Shown here piece after piece: positions 53,177 to 60,788 of a stretch of 64,000 nt of DNA. The stretch's first letter is position 1; every line of letters begins with the position of its first letter. Both the position numbers and the translations under genes were made by a program. The stretch is from Planococcus beigongshangi (GTDB taxonomy: Bacteria > Bacillota > Bacilli > Bacillales_A > Planococcaceae), in the NCBI RefSeq assembly GCF_016820495.1, contig NZ_JADHDU010000006.1, positions 62,001 through 126,000 on the forward strand, in the 5' to 3' direction. Under the pieces are notes generated by a model that was not told the origin of the DNA, did not search any database, and saw only the letters and a list, made by a program, of their open reading frames with translations.

Positions 53177-53338
53177 ATGAAAAAAGGCAAAATGATTTTA
53201 TTGACCGGCTTGGCTGCGGCAATGATGGTTATGGGTGCATGGGCTCCCACTGCTACGCAGGTGGATCACTCCAATATTATGGTCGCTGACAGCGGCGCAG
53301 GACAATATTCGATTCCAACTATTTTACCTCCCCTGTAA
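53177..53338 (+). CDS. Candidate exported signalling propeptide of the RRNPP receptor
   Basis: 53 residues. A basic start MKKGK leads into a hydrophobic core (MILLTGLAAAMMVMG) and a cleavage site near AWA-PT. A hydrophilic pro-segment of about 20 residues follows, then the tail YSIPTILPPL. A GGAGG at 53162-53166, inside the end of the receptor gene, lies 10 nt before the ATG, so the two are tightly coupled. Receptor followed by a small Sec-exported peptide is the PlcR-PapR and NprR-NprX arrangement, in which the last 5-8 residues are the mature signal. Here ILPPL to SIPTILPPL are the candidates. The tail matches no pheromone I know. Confidence 0.75.
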   Translation: MKKGKMILLTGLAAAMMVMGAWAPTATQVDHSNIMVADSGAGQYSIPTILPPL

Positions 53339-53352
53339 AATAGAGGTTTGTT

Positions 53353-53390
53353 ACAAAGCTCCCGGCTCAGGCCCCGGGAGCTTTTTTGTG
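53353..53390 (+). terminator. Intrinsic terminator of the receptor-propeptide operon
   Basis: Stem acaaagctcccgg/ccgggagctttttt 14 nt after the propeptide stop. Confidence 0.88.
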
Positions 53391-53461
53391 TTTTCCGGCA
53401 GTTGTTTACCCACCGGCATAAAGGAAATAAAATAGTAATAGGTTAAAGGGGGAGATTGTCC

Positions 53462-54118
53462 ATGAAAGTCAGGCTTGAATGGAAATACCAATCATCGAAA
53501 GGGCTGAATACCGTTTTCCGCTCCGACGAATTGACTGCCGGTGAAAGTGTGCTGATCGCAGAAGACATCGAACGGACAAAACGGGTGAAAGAGCTTGTTT
53601 TTATCGACAGCTTTGACGACAGCGTCTGGACCATGAAAGAAATGAAAGCATATCTGAAAAGCATTGAAACCGAACCGCATGATATCACGGTCTTTTTCGA
53701 CGGGGGTTTTGATGTGCAGAACCGCAGCTCAGGCCTTGGCTGTGTCATCTACTACAGCCAAAATGGTAAAACTTACCGCCTTAGGCAAAATGCGCAAGTC
53801 GACTCATTAGTTTCAAATAATGAGGCAGAATATGTGGCTCTCCATCTTTGTGTGCAGGAACTCGAATATCTGGATGTCAAAAACATGCCGGTGCTTTTCA
53901 GCGGCGATTCAAAAATTGTGATCAACGGGATGCGCGGGGAATGGCCCGTTGTGGAAAAGGAATTGAACAGCTGGGCAGACCGCATCGAAAAGAAAATTGT
54001 CCAAATGGGCATACAACCTGAATATGCACTTATTCCAAGAAGGGACAATGCCGAAGCGGACAGGCTTGCAACCCAGGCATTGAAAGGGATTGATATCACG
54101 GGAACGAGCCTGGTTTGA
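53462..54118 (+). CDS. RNase H-like protein (YpeP-like)
   Basis: 218 residues. An N-terminal region of about 70 residues precedes an RNase HI-type domain with acidic residues in the expected order: FFDGGFD, NNEAEYVALHL, FSGDSKIVINGM and DNAEADRLA. This supports metal-dependent RNA:DNA hybrid cleavage, though the domain is divergent and activity is unproven. AAAGGGGGAG precedes ATG 53462. Downstream is the Ohr operon with its own promoter. Confidence 0.82.
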   Translation: MKVRLEWKYQSSKGLNTVFRSDELTAGESVLIAEDIERTKRVKELVFIDSFDDSVWTMKEMKAYLKSIETEPHDITVFFDGGFDVQNRSSGLGCVIYYSQNGKTYRLRQNAQVDSLVSNNEAEYVALHLCVQELEYLDVKNMPVLFSGDSKIVINGMRGEWPVVEKELNSWADRIEKKIVQMGIQPEYALIPRRDNAEADRLATQALKGIDITGTSLV

Positions 54119-54149
54119 ACTGTTTTCCAATAATGGGTGAGCATATGGA

Positions 54150-54178
54150 TTTACATCGTACACGATATAAAATATAGT
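54150..54178 (+). promoter_or_regulatory. Promoter of ohr with candidate OhrR operator
   Basis: TTTACA (54150-54155), 17-nt spacer, TATAGT (54173-54178). A perfect inverted repeat ATCGT-AC-ACGAT (54155-54166) sits between -35 and -10, a repressing position, and ohrR is encoded in the same operon. Confidence 0.55.
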
Positions 54179-54216
54179 GGATATTGAAAGAACCTTATCG
54201 AATGGAGGAATTCAAT

Positions 54217-54636
54217 ATGAAAGCACTATATGAAACGACGATCATCAATACAGGCGGCAGACAAGGCATGGCTTATTCGGAAGACAATATATTCAATGTG
54301 GATGTGGCTAAGCCGCCGGCGCTTGGCGGAGAACCGACGACTGCGACAAATCCGGAGCAATTATTCGCTGCCGGCTACAGTTCCTGCTTTAACAGTGCAT
54401 TGGAATTAGTGCTCGAACGTGATAAGGTCGAGTTTGATAAAAGCGAAGTAAGAGCGACAATCTCCTTGCTGGGCGATAAAGAAAACGGCGGTGTAAAATT
54501 GGCGGCGAAACTCGAAGTTACGATCGAGGGCCTGGATGACGGGAAGAAACATGAATATGTGGAAAAAGCGCATCAATATTGCCCTTATTCCAAAGCCATC
54601 AAAGATTCGGTGGATGTGGAGATTGTCGTTCTTTAA
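54217..54636 (+). CDS. ohr: Organic hydroperoxide resistance protein (OsmC/Ohr)
   Basis: 139 residues, the Ohr subclass. The two reactive Cys residues are in GYSSCFNSAL and AHQYCPYSKA, and GGRQGMAYSEDN forms the conserved N-terminal strand with its Arg. It reduces organic hydroperoxides using a thiol reductant, usually lipoylated protein, which links it to the lipoate genes in this window. TGGAGGAA stands 7 nt before ATG 54217. First gene of an ohr-ohrR-gpx cluster. Confidence 0.94.
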   Translation: MKALYETTIINTGGRQGMAYSEDNIFNVDVAKPPALGGEPTTATNPEQLFAAGYSSCFNSALELVLERDKVEFDKSEVRATISLLGDKENGGVKLAAKLEVTIEGLDDGKKHEYVEKAHQYCPYSKAIKDSVDVEIVVL

Positions 54637-54654
54637 TAGAAGGGCGTGAAAAGA

Positions 54655-55092
54655 ATGGAACTGGGATTAAAGCTGGAACAGCAATTATGTTTTGAAGTTT
54701 ACAAAGCATCCAGTAATTTTACGAAAATGTATGCCCGGGTACTTGAACCGTATAACCTGACTTTCCCGCAATATCTGGTCCTTCTAGTACTGTGGGAAGA
54801 AAATCACTTGCTGACAAAAGAAATCGGGGAACGTCTCGGACTTGGAATCGGAACGCTGAATCCGATCATCAGCCGGATGATTGAACACGGCCGAATCTCC
54901 AAGAAGCAGTCGCCGGAAGATAAGCGGGCGTGGATCATTTCCCTGACAGAAAAAGCGGAAGCGGAACATGGCCCGATCAGCCAGGCAGTGTATGAAAAAT
55001 TGGTCAGCTGCAATTTCCTGGACGTCAATGCATTGATGCTGATGAAAAACCTCAAACAGCTTAACGCTAATTTTGAAGAAATGGATCTATAA
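54655..55092 (+). CDS. ohrR: OhrR, MarR-family peroxide-sensing repressor
   Basis: 145 residues with a winged helix (EIGERLGLGIGTLNPIISRMIEHGRI, DKRAWIISLT) and the N-terminal sensing Cys in EQQLCFEVYKAS, at the position of Cys15 in B. subtilis OhrR (single-Cys type). Oxidation of this Cys by organic hydroperoxides releases the operator. I chose ATG 54655; GTG 54646 sits too close to GAAGGG. It lies 18 nt behind ohr. Confidence 0.93.
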   Translation: MELGLKLEQQLCFEVYKASSNFTKMYARVLEPYNLTFPQYLVLLVLWEENHLLTKEIGERLGLGIGTLNPIISRMIEHGRISKKQSPEDKRAWIISLTEKAEAEHGPISQAVYEKLVSCNFLDVNALMLMKNLKQLNANFEEMDL

Positions 55093-55124
55093 ATGTCCGA
55101 GAAGAGCAAAGGAGTGAAAATCGT

Positions 55125-55604
55125 ATGAGCAAACTCTATGAATTTACAGCTGTAAAACCGGATGGCAGTTCCTACCCGTTGAGTGAGTATGAAGGAAAGG
55201 CGATGCTGATCGTTAATACGGCGACAAAATGCGGTTTGCGTGACCAATTTGATGGACTTGAAAAGTTATACCAGAAATATCAGGATGAAGATTTTGTCGT
55301 TCTTGGGTTTCCGTCCGATCAATTCGGCCAGGAACTTGGGGACGGTGCGGAAGCGGAACAATCCTGCAGGACAACTTACGGCGTTTCTTTCCCCATGCAC
55401 GAAATGGTGAAAGTCAATGGCCGTGAAGCGGATCCGCTATTCAAATACCTGACTGAAAACAGCAAAGGCTTTCTTGGCAGCAGCATCAAATGGAACTTCA
55501 CCAAATTCCTCGTCGACAAAGAAGGGAATCTGGTCGCACGCTTCGGACCGAAAGACAAGCCGGAGGCATTTGAAAGCGAAATCCAAAATATATTGAAGAA
55601 ATAA
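55125..55604 (+). CDS. Glutathione peroxidase-like thiol peroxidase
   Basis: 159 residues. Peroxidatic Cys in NTATKCGL near residue 36, and WNFTKFLVDKEGN carries the Trp/Asn of the active-site tetrad. The usual FPCNQFGGQEP motif is FPSDQFGQELGDG here, so the Cys of that motif is Ser. The resolving Cys is probably the one in EQSCRTTYGV. It reduces peroxides with thioredoxin. AAGGAG precedes the ATG. 32 nt behind ohrR, so it is likely part of the same peroxide-induced transcript. Confidence 0.92.
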   Translation: MSKLYEFTAVKPDGSSYPLSEYEGKAMLIVNTATKCGLRDQFDGLEKLYQKYQDEDFVVLGFPSDQFGQELGDGAEAEQSCRTTYGVSFPMHEMVKVNGREADPLFKYLTENSKGFLGSSIKWNFTKFLVDKEGNLVARFGPKDKPEAFESEIQNILKK

Positions 55605-55611
55605 AGTGATG

Positions 55612-55640
55612 GACCCGGCAGCCCAGCTGCCGGGTTTTTA
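55612..55640 (+). terminator. Intrinsic terminator of the ohr-ohrR-gpx cluster
   Basis: Stem acccggcagc/gctgccgggt with a 3-nt loop followed by T residues. Confidence 0.88.
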
Positions 55641-55701
55641 TATGCCGAAAAAGGGCGGATGAAAGCGTTTTAAAAAATATTTTGAATTCGAGAGTTAATT
55701 G

Positions 55702-55730
55702 TTGCAATACATTAAAACATAAGTTATAAA
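55702..55730 (+). promoter_or_regulatory. SigA promoter of the DUF4397-sortase operon
   Basis: TTGCAA (55702-55707), 17-nt spacer, TATAAA (55725-55730), about 50 nt before the start codon. Confidence 0.55.
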
Positions 55731-55782
55731 TAAGTTGTATATTAATTATACAAATATTAAACAGGAAGAAGGAATGGTTAAC

Positions 55783-56586
55783 ATGAAGAAAATTTTCGTC
55801 TCAGTATCCGTCGCATTTGCTTTGGTATTTTCACTGCTCGCAGCTGGAGTCATGGCAGAAGGCGATACTGCAAAATTGAGAGTGGTCCATGCATCACCTG
55901 ACGCGCCTGCGGTAGATGTATACGTCAATGGCGACCTGACTTTGGAAGATGTGCCATTTAAAGCGGATTCCGGTTATCTGGATGTTCCAGCAGGCACACA
56001 TAATGTAGAAGTTTTTGCAGCAGGAACAGAATATGCTGAAGGTGCTGCTGTTCTTCAAGCTGATCTTACTGTAGAAGCCGGTAAAGCTTATACAGTGGCA
56101 GCAGCAAATTTGGTGGAATCGCTTGAATTCGTCGTTGCTGAGGATTCAATGGAAGTAACTGAAGGAAAAACGAAAATCCGTGTTGGCCATCTATCTCCTG
56201 ATGCTCCTGCAGTTGATGTAGGTGTAATTGGCGGCGACGCAGTGTTCAGCGGAGCAGAATTCCCGGGAATCACTGATTATGCTGAATTGGATGCTGGTAC
56301 TTATGACCTTGAAATACGCCTTCCGGACGGAACACAAGTATTGCCGCTTGAAGGAACTGAACTTGCTGCAAATACTATATACAGTGTGTTCGCAGTAAAT
56401 ACAGTCGACTCATTAGAAGTGATCGCTTTGGTGGATTATGAAATGGCGGCTTCTCCGGACGGCATGCCATCAACCGGCCTAGGCATTCCTGAACAGAACC
56501 AAACAAATTGGATGTTAATGATTGCAGCACTTGCAGCTGTTGTTGCCGGTGGTGGAGTTGTAGTGAAAAAACGGTTTCAGAACTGA
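55783..56586 (+). CDS. Surface protein with two DUF4397 domains and an MPSTG sorting signal
   Basis: 267 residues. A Sec signal ending near VMA-EG, then two DUF4397 repeats (LRVVHASPDAPAVDVYVNG and IRVGHLSPDAPAVDVGVIGG), each about 100 residues. The C-terminus is a sorting signal: GMPSTGLG, a hydrophobic helix (MLMIAALAAVVAGGGVVV) and a KKR tail. The LPxTG Leu is Met here. A sortase gene follows directly, so this is probably its dedicated cell-wall-anchored substrate. AGAAGGA stands upstream of ATG 55783. Confidence 0.88.
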   Translation: MKKIFVSVSVAFALVFSLLAAGVMAEGDTAKLRVVHASPDAPAVDVYVNGDLTLEDVPFKADSGYLDVPAGTHNVEVFAAGTEYAEGAAVLQADLTVEAGKAYTVAAANLVESLEFVVAEDSMEVTEGKTKIRVGHLSPDAPAVDVGVIGGDAVFSGAEFPGITDYAELDAGTYDLEIRLPDGTQVLPLEGTELAANTIYSVFAVNTVDSLEVIALVDYEMAASPDGMPSTGLGIPEQNQTNWMLMIAALAAVVAGGGVVVKKRFQN

Positions 56587-56599
56587 TTTTCTCCTTATT

Positions 56600-57205
56600 T
56601 TGACTGGCGCAGTTTTATTGCTTGCCGGATGTCAGAATACAGAAGATGAAGTCGGTATCCGCACAGAAAATGTCGGCTTTGCCGCAGAACAGACACCCGT
56701 GACACCGGTGAAAACATCTCGGGCACCGGCTGAAAATCCGATCAATGCAGTAAAGAATGACGGGATTGCTCCAGAAAAGATAGCCATTCCTTCCATTGGA
56801 GTGGAAGCCGAAGTGCTGCACCTTGGAATCACCGATAATGGGGAAATGGCTGTGCCGTCAACAATCGATGAAGTCAGCTGGTTCGAACCCGGTTATGAGC
56901 CTGGGGGAAATGGACGGGCGGTGATTGCCGGCCATGTAGATGGCATCGACAGCCCGGCTGTGTTTTGGGACCTCTCAAAACTGGCGGCCGGTGATGAAAT
57001 CATTGTAGAAGGCGAAGGCAGCCGGCTGGTGTTTAAAGTCTATGCCATGGAATCGGTCGAATTGGAGCTGGCGGATGTATCGTCGGTGTTCGGTTACAGG
57101 TCATCTCCTGAACTGGTGCTCATCACATGTTCCGGTGCTTACGACTCTGACCGCGGAACAAGGGCTGAGCGGCTCATTGTCTATGCTGAACTGATTGGAC
57201 AATAA
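56600..57205 (+). CDS. Class F-type sortase
   Basis: About 201 residues: a short hydrophobic N-terminus with LLAGC, a linker, and a sortase beta-barrel. The catalytic His is in VIAGHVDG, the Cys in LVLITCSGAYDSDRGTRAERLIVYA, and the conserved Arg follows within nine residues. It cleaves a sorting motif and attaches the protein to the wall. The start is unclear: TTG 56600 has no Shine-Dalgarno and gives a very short signal, and no other start exists back to the in-frame TGA at 56564. Coupling to the upstream gene is likely. It lies 13 nt after its probable substrate gene. Confidence 0.85.
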   Translation: MTGAVLLLAGCQNTEDEVGIRTENVGFAAEQTPVTPVKTSRAPAENPINAVKNDGIAPEKIAIPSIGVEAEVLHLGITDNGEMAVPSTIDEVSWFEPGYEPGGNGRAVIAGHVDGIDSPAVFWDLSKLAAGDEIIVEGEGSRLVFKVYAMESVELELADVSSVFGYRSSPELVLITCSGAYDSDRGTRAERLIVYAELIGQ

Positions 57206-57210
57206 AGATG

Positions 57211-57247
57211 AAAAAAGCGTTTTCCGTAAAAGGGAAACGCTTTTTTC
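57211..57247 (+). terminator. Intrinsic terminator
   Basis: Stem aaaaagcgttttcc/ggaaacgctttttt after the sortase gene. Confidence 0.87.
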
Positions 57248-57335
57248 AATGTGTTATGGGGCTGGTGTGGAACAATTCGGTACATGGAAGTTGGTGGAAA
57301 ATAAAACATAGAAATTTTAAGCAAATACTATTTTT

Positions 57336-59537
57336 GTGTTGGAGGATTTGGTATTATTAATTGCAATGCATAATTTTTTGTTATTTTTTAACTTATTCAT
57401 TGCCAATCTAATAACTTTGGGAGGATACAGATATATGAAGGACGGGCATCACCCAAAGCCGGACAACTTACCACAAAGTATAAAATTCAACACCAGAGAT
57501 AATGTCCCTATAGGAAACGAAGTTTTTGAATATATTGTTCAAAAAGTGCCTGTAAGCATGTATATAATAGAAAAAGAAAAATTCATCTATGTCAATGACT
57601 GCCTGTGTGGCTTGCTTAAGTATTCGGAAGATGATTTTTTGACAGGCAAAATCACCCTGGAAGATATTGTGCATCCAGAAGATATGCCGAAATTAAGAAA
57701 GCGGATTTCCGAGTTATCCAGTAAAAAGTCGAAAGCTGCACGTTACCGGGTCAGAGCGATGAAAAGCGACGGCTGTATGCTGTATGCTGAAATCCATTCA
57801 ACCATTTCCGAAATGGATGGCAAACAGGTTTTTGTAGGAAGTGTCATCAATATTACGGAAGAAGTCCTGGCGAGAAAGAGCTTGAAAGACAGTGAAGAAC
57901 GATTCAATTCACTCTTCTATGAGAATCCGGACGCCGTGTTTTCTTTTGATCGTGAAGGGAACTTCATCGATGTGAATCCAGGGGCAGTGGCGCTATCGGG
58001 GTATCCTTATCAGGAGTTGAGGAAGATGACCTTCATGCCCATGATTGCACCGGAGTTCTTGGAGAAGGCCGTGCATAATTTTCACGAAGCTTTAAAAGGT
58101 CATACGAACCGCTATGAAATCGATCTTTACAGAAAAGACGGCAAGCGCATCAATATCGAAGTGACTAACTTTCCGATGCAGCAGGCCGGCCAGATTACAG
58201 GGGCCTACGGCATTGCAAAAGACATCACCAATAAAAATGAACATAAGAGGCTGTTGGAAGAAATGACGTTCTTCGATCATTTGACTAAGCTGCCCAATCG
58301 TAAATTGTTCGAGGACCGGCTGATGCAGGCTTTGAAAATTTCGGGCAATTCCGGTACATCACCGGCTGTCCTGTTCTTAAATCTGGATCGATTCAAATAC
58401 ATCAATGATTTATTTGGTTATGAGTACGGGGATATCTTCCTTAAGGAAACAGCCATCCGCATGACGGAATGTGTGACAGAATCAGCTACTGTAGGGCGTT
58501 TTGCGGGAGATGAATTTGCTGTCCTCTTGCCGGATGCAAGCCGTGAATCGGCAATCGACTGTGCGAAAAAATTGAATGATAAACTGTCTGAACCTGTAGA
58601 AATTCTGGGCCAGCAATTGTCGTTGACGGCAAGTATCGGCATCGTCTTTGCAGAAAAAGTTCAGGATGATTTGATCAAACATGCTGAGGCTGCAATGCTT
58701 TATACAAAGAAACACAGTAAAAACAGCTATTCTCTTTTTTCACCGCAATTGAACACCGATAATGCGGATAAACTTACGCTCGAGCGGGAATTGAAAACTG
58801 CTCTTTCCAATGACGAATTCCTCATTCATTATCAGCCGATCATGGATTTGAAATCCCGGAAACTGGCTGCAATGGAGGCACTTATCAGATGGGACCATCC
58901 TGAACTGGGAATGGTGCCGCCTGATCAGTTCATACCGATTTCGGAGGACAGCCGGCAAATCATTGAAATCGGCCGATGGGTCCTCCGGACAGCCTGCTTA
59001 CAAAACAAGAAATGGCAGGACCAAGGTTTTCCGCCGTTCCGCATCTGCGTGAACATCTCGATCATCCAGCTTCAGCAGCCGGATTTTGTCCAATTGGTCA
59101 AAAACATGTTGGACGAAACAGGGCTTGATGCCAAATGGCTGGAATTGGAAGTGACCGAAAGCATCCTGCTTGAAGATACAGAAGTTTTGAAGGAAAGGCT
59201 GGCGAATCTGAAAGCGTTGGGAATCTCGATCTCAATCGATGACTTCGGCACCGGCTTTACTTCGCTCAATTATTTGCGCCAGTTTTCATTTGATCGTGTA
59301 AAGATCGACCGGAGCTTTGTCCAGGATATCAATCATGACCTGAACGGCAAAGCCATCACTGCCACCATCATTGCGCTGGCGCATAGACTGGGGATGGAAG
59401 TGGTGGCCGAAGGGATTGAAGATGCTGTTCAATTGAAGTATTTGAGTGAAGAATTATGCAATGAAGGCCAGGGCTATTATTTCTGCCGGCCGAAAGCAGC
59501 GGACCTGCACGATTTACAGGACATCAATAATAGATAG
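57336..59537 (+). CDS. PAS-PAS-GGDEF-EAL cyclic-di-GMP signalling protein
   Basis: Up to 733 residues: one N-terminal membrane helix, two PAS domains (about 60-180 and 185-300), a GGDEF domain and an EAL domain. The GGDEF signature is AGDEF (RFAGDEFAVL) and no I-site RxxD precedes it, so synthesis may be weak or lost. The EAL domain keeps EALIR, the Asn and Glu metal ligands, IDDFGTG, KIDRSF and AEGIE, so it should hydrolyse c-di-GMP. The start is unclear: GTG 57336 or ATG 57366; the GGAGG at 57341 fits neither well. Confidence 0.9.
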   Translation: MLEDLVLLIAMHNFLLFFNLFIANLITLGGYRYMKDGHHPKPDNLPQSIKFNTRDNVPIGNEVFEYIVQKVPVSMYIIEKEKFIYVNDCLCGLLKYSEDDFLTGKITLEDIVHPEDMPKLRKRISELSSKKSKAARYRVRAMKSDGCMLYAEIHSTISEMDGKQVFVGSVINITEEVLARKSLKDSEERFNSLFYENPDAVFSFDREGNFIDVNPGAVALSGYPYQELRKMTFMPMIAPEFLEKAVHNFHEALKGHTNRYEIDLYRKDGKRINIEVTNFPMQQAGQITGAYGIAKDITNKNEHKRLLEEMTFFDHLTKLPNRKLFEDRLMQALKISGNSGTSPAVLFLNLDRFKYINDLFGYEYGDIFLKETAIRMTECVTESATVGRFAGDEFAVLLPDASRESAIDCAKKLNDKLSEPVEILGQQLSLTASIGIVFAEKVQDDLIKHAEAAMLYTKKHSKNSYSLFSPQLNTDNADKLTLERELKTALSNDEFLIHYQPIMDLKSRKLAAMEALIRWDHPELGMVPPDQFIPISEDSRQIIEIGRWVLRTACLQNKKWQDQGFPPFRICVNISIIQLQQPDFVQLVKNMLDETGLDAKWLELEVTESILLEDTEVLKERLANLKALGISISIDDFGTGFTSLNYLRQFSFDRVKIDRSFVQDINHDLNGKAITATIIALAHRLGMEVVAEGIEDAVQLKYLSEELCNEGQGYYFCRPKAADLHDLQDINNR

Positions 59538-59542
59538 AGTAG

Positions 59543-59594
59543 GAAGCCGGCTGGCCGCAGGAATGTGCGCAGAATGCCGGCTTTCTTTTTTTTT
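59543..59594 (+). terminator. Intrinsic terminator
   Basis: Stem gaagccggc/gccggctttc enclosing a 24-nt loop, followed by a long T run. Confidence 0.8.
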
Positions 59595-59669
59595 GATTTC
59601 ACGGATCAATGGTATAGTGATGGATGTAGTAAGATTTTTCAGATAAAGGCGGTGGGTGAACTGAATAAC

Positions 59670-60748
59670 ATGGAATTGCTCAAAAAATCATTTGATGAAA
59701 CAAGTTTTCAGCTGTCGGGCCATGGTCCGAGGAATGCGGGCGTATTAAAAAAGGCGTTTGAGGAAATTGAGGGGAAAGTTAAATCTGATATTTACGGAAC
59801 AGGAGCTGCCATCAAAGATTTCGAAAAGAAGATGGCGACATTCCTGGGGAAAGAAAAAGCAGTGTTTTTCCCGAGCGGCACCATGGCGCAGCAGATTGCA
59901 CTGCGAATCTGGTGCGATGAACAGGGGGCAGCAAAAGTCGCTTATCACCCGTTATCCCATTTGGAGATTCATGAAGAAGACGGCTTGAAGGAGCTGCACG
60001 GCATTGAATCCGTGCTGCTCACGGACCGCAATAAGGTGATCGGACTTGAAGACATCCGCTCCATGGAACCGGCGGTTTCCTGCGTGCTGCTCGAATTGCC
60101 GCAGCGTGAAATCGGGGGGCAGCTGCCGGATTATAAAACGCTGGAGGCGATTTCGGAATACTGCCGGGAAAATGGCGTGCGGCTGCATCTGGACGGTGCC
60201 CGGATATTGGAAACATTGCCTTTCTACAACCGGACGGCCGAGGAAATCTGCAGTCTCTTCGACAGCGTCTACCTGTCGATGTATAAAGGGATCGGCGGAG
60301 TGGCCGGTGCGATCCTGGCCGGAAGTGAATCGTTTACCAACCGGTCAAAAGTCTGGAAAAAACGTTACGGCGGTGATTTGATTTCACTTTATCCTTATAT
60401 TTTCACGGCAGATTATTATTTCGATAAGCGCAAAGACAAGATGGGCGAGTATTACGAATCAGCCAAAAAGCTTGCTGCATTTTACAATTCCTGCGAAGGT
60501 GTTTCGACACTGCCGGAAGTTCCTGTGTCGAATATGTTCCATGTGCATATCCGTAAGCCGGCAGAAGAAGCTGCCCGAATCCTTGCTGAGGTACAGCAGG
60601 AATCGGGGGTGGGCTTATCGGGGTATGTAAGGAAATCGATGCAGCCAGCTGTTATTTTGAAGTCAGCCTCGGAGATCTGTATCCGACGGTTCCGCAGGAA
60701 GAATTGGAACGGGCATTTCAGCTGCTCGATGAAAAAATGAAAGCCTGA
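59670..60748 (+). pseudogene. Low-specificity L-threonine aldolase, frameshifted near the C-terminus
   Basis: A PLP fold-type I aldolase (Thr to Gly plus acetaldehyde). DIYGTGAAIKDFEKKMA, FFPSGTMAQQIALR, LHLDGARI and the PLP Lys in LSMYKGIGGV are intact. The frame changes around 60628-60636. The frame that reads ...GLSGYVR continues as KSMQPAVILK and ends at 60740. One frame over, from about 60637, comes the expected family ending IDAASCYFEVSLGDLYPTVP, then QEELERAFQLLDEKMKA with TGA at 60746-60748. A single missing base (for example in gtaagg-gaaatc) explains this. The product may be partly functional, or the shift may be a sequencing error. Start ATG 59670. Confidence 0.75.
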
Positions 60749-60761
60749 CTATATCGAATGG

Positions 60762-60783
60762 AGAGGGGCGCCTCTCTTTTTCA
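60762..60783. terminator. Compact terminator between convergent genes
   Basis: Perfect stem gagagg/cctctc with a 4-nt loop followed by T residues. Confidence 0.7.
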
Positions 60784-60788
60784 ATCTT

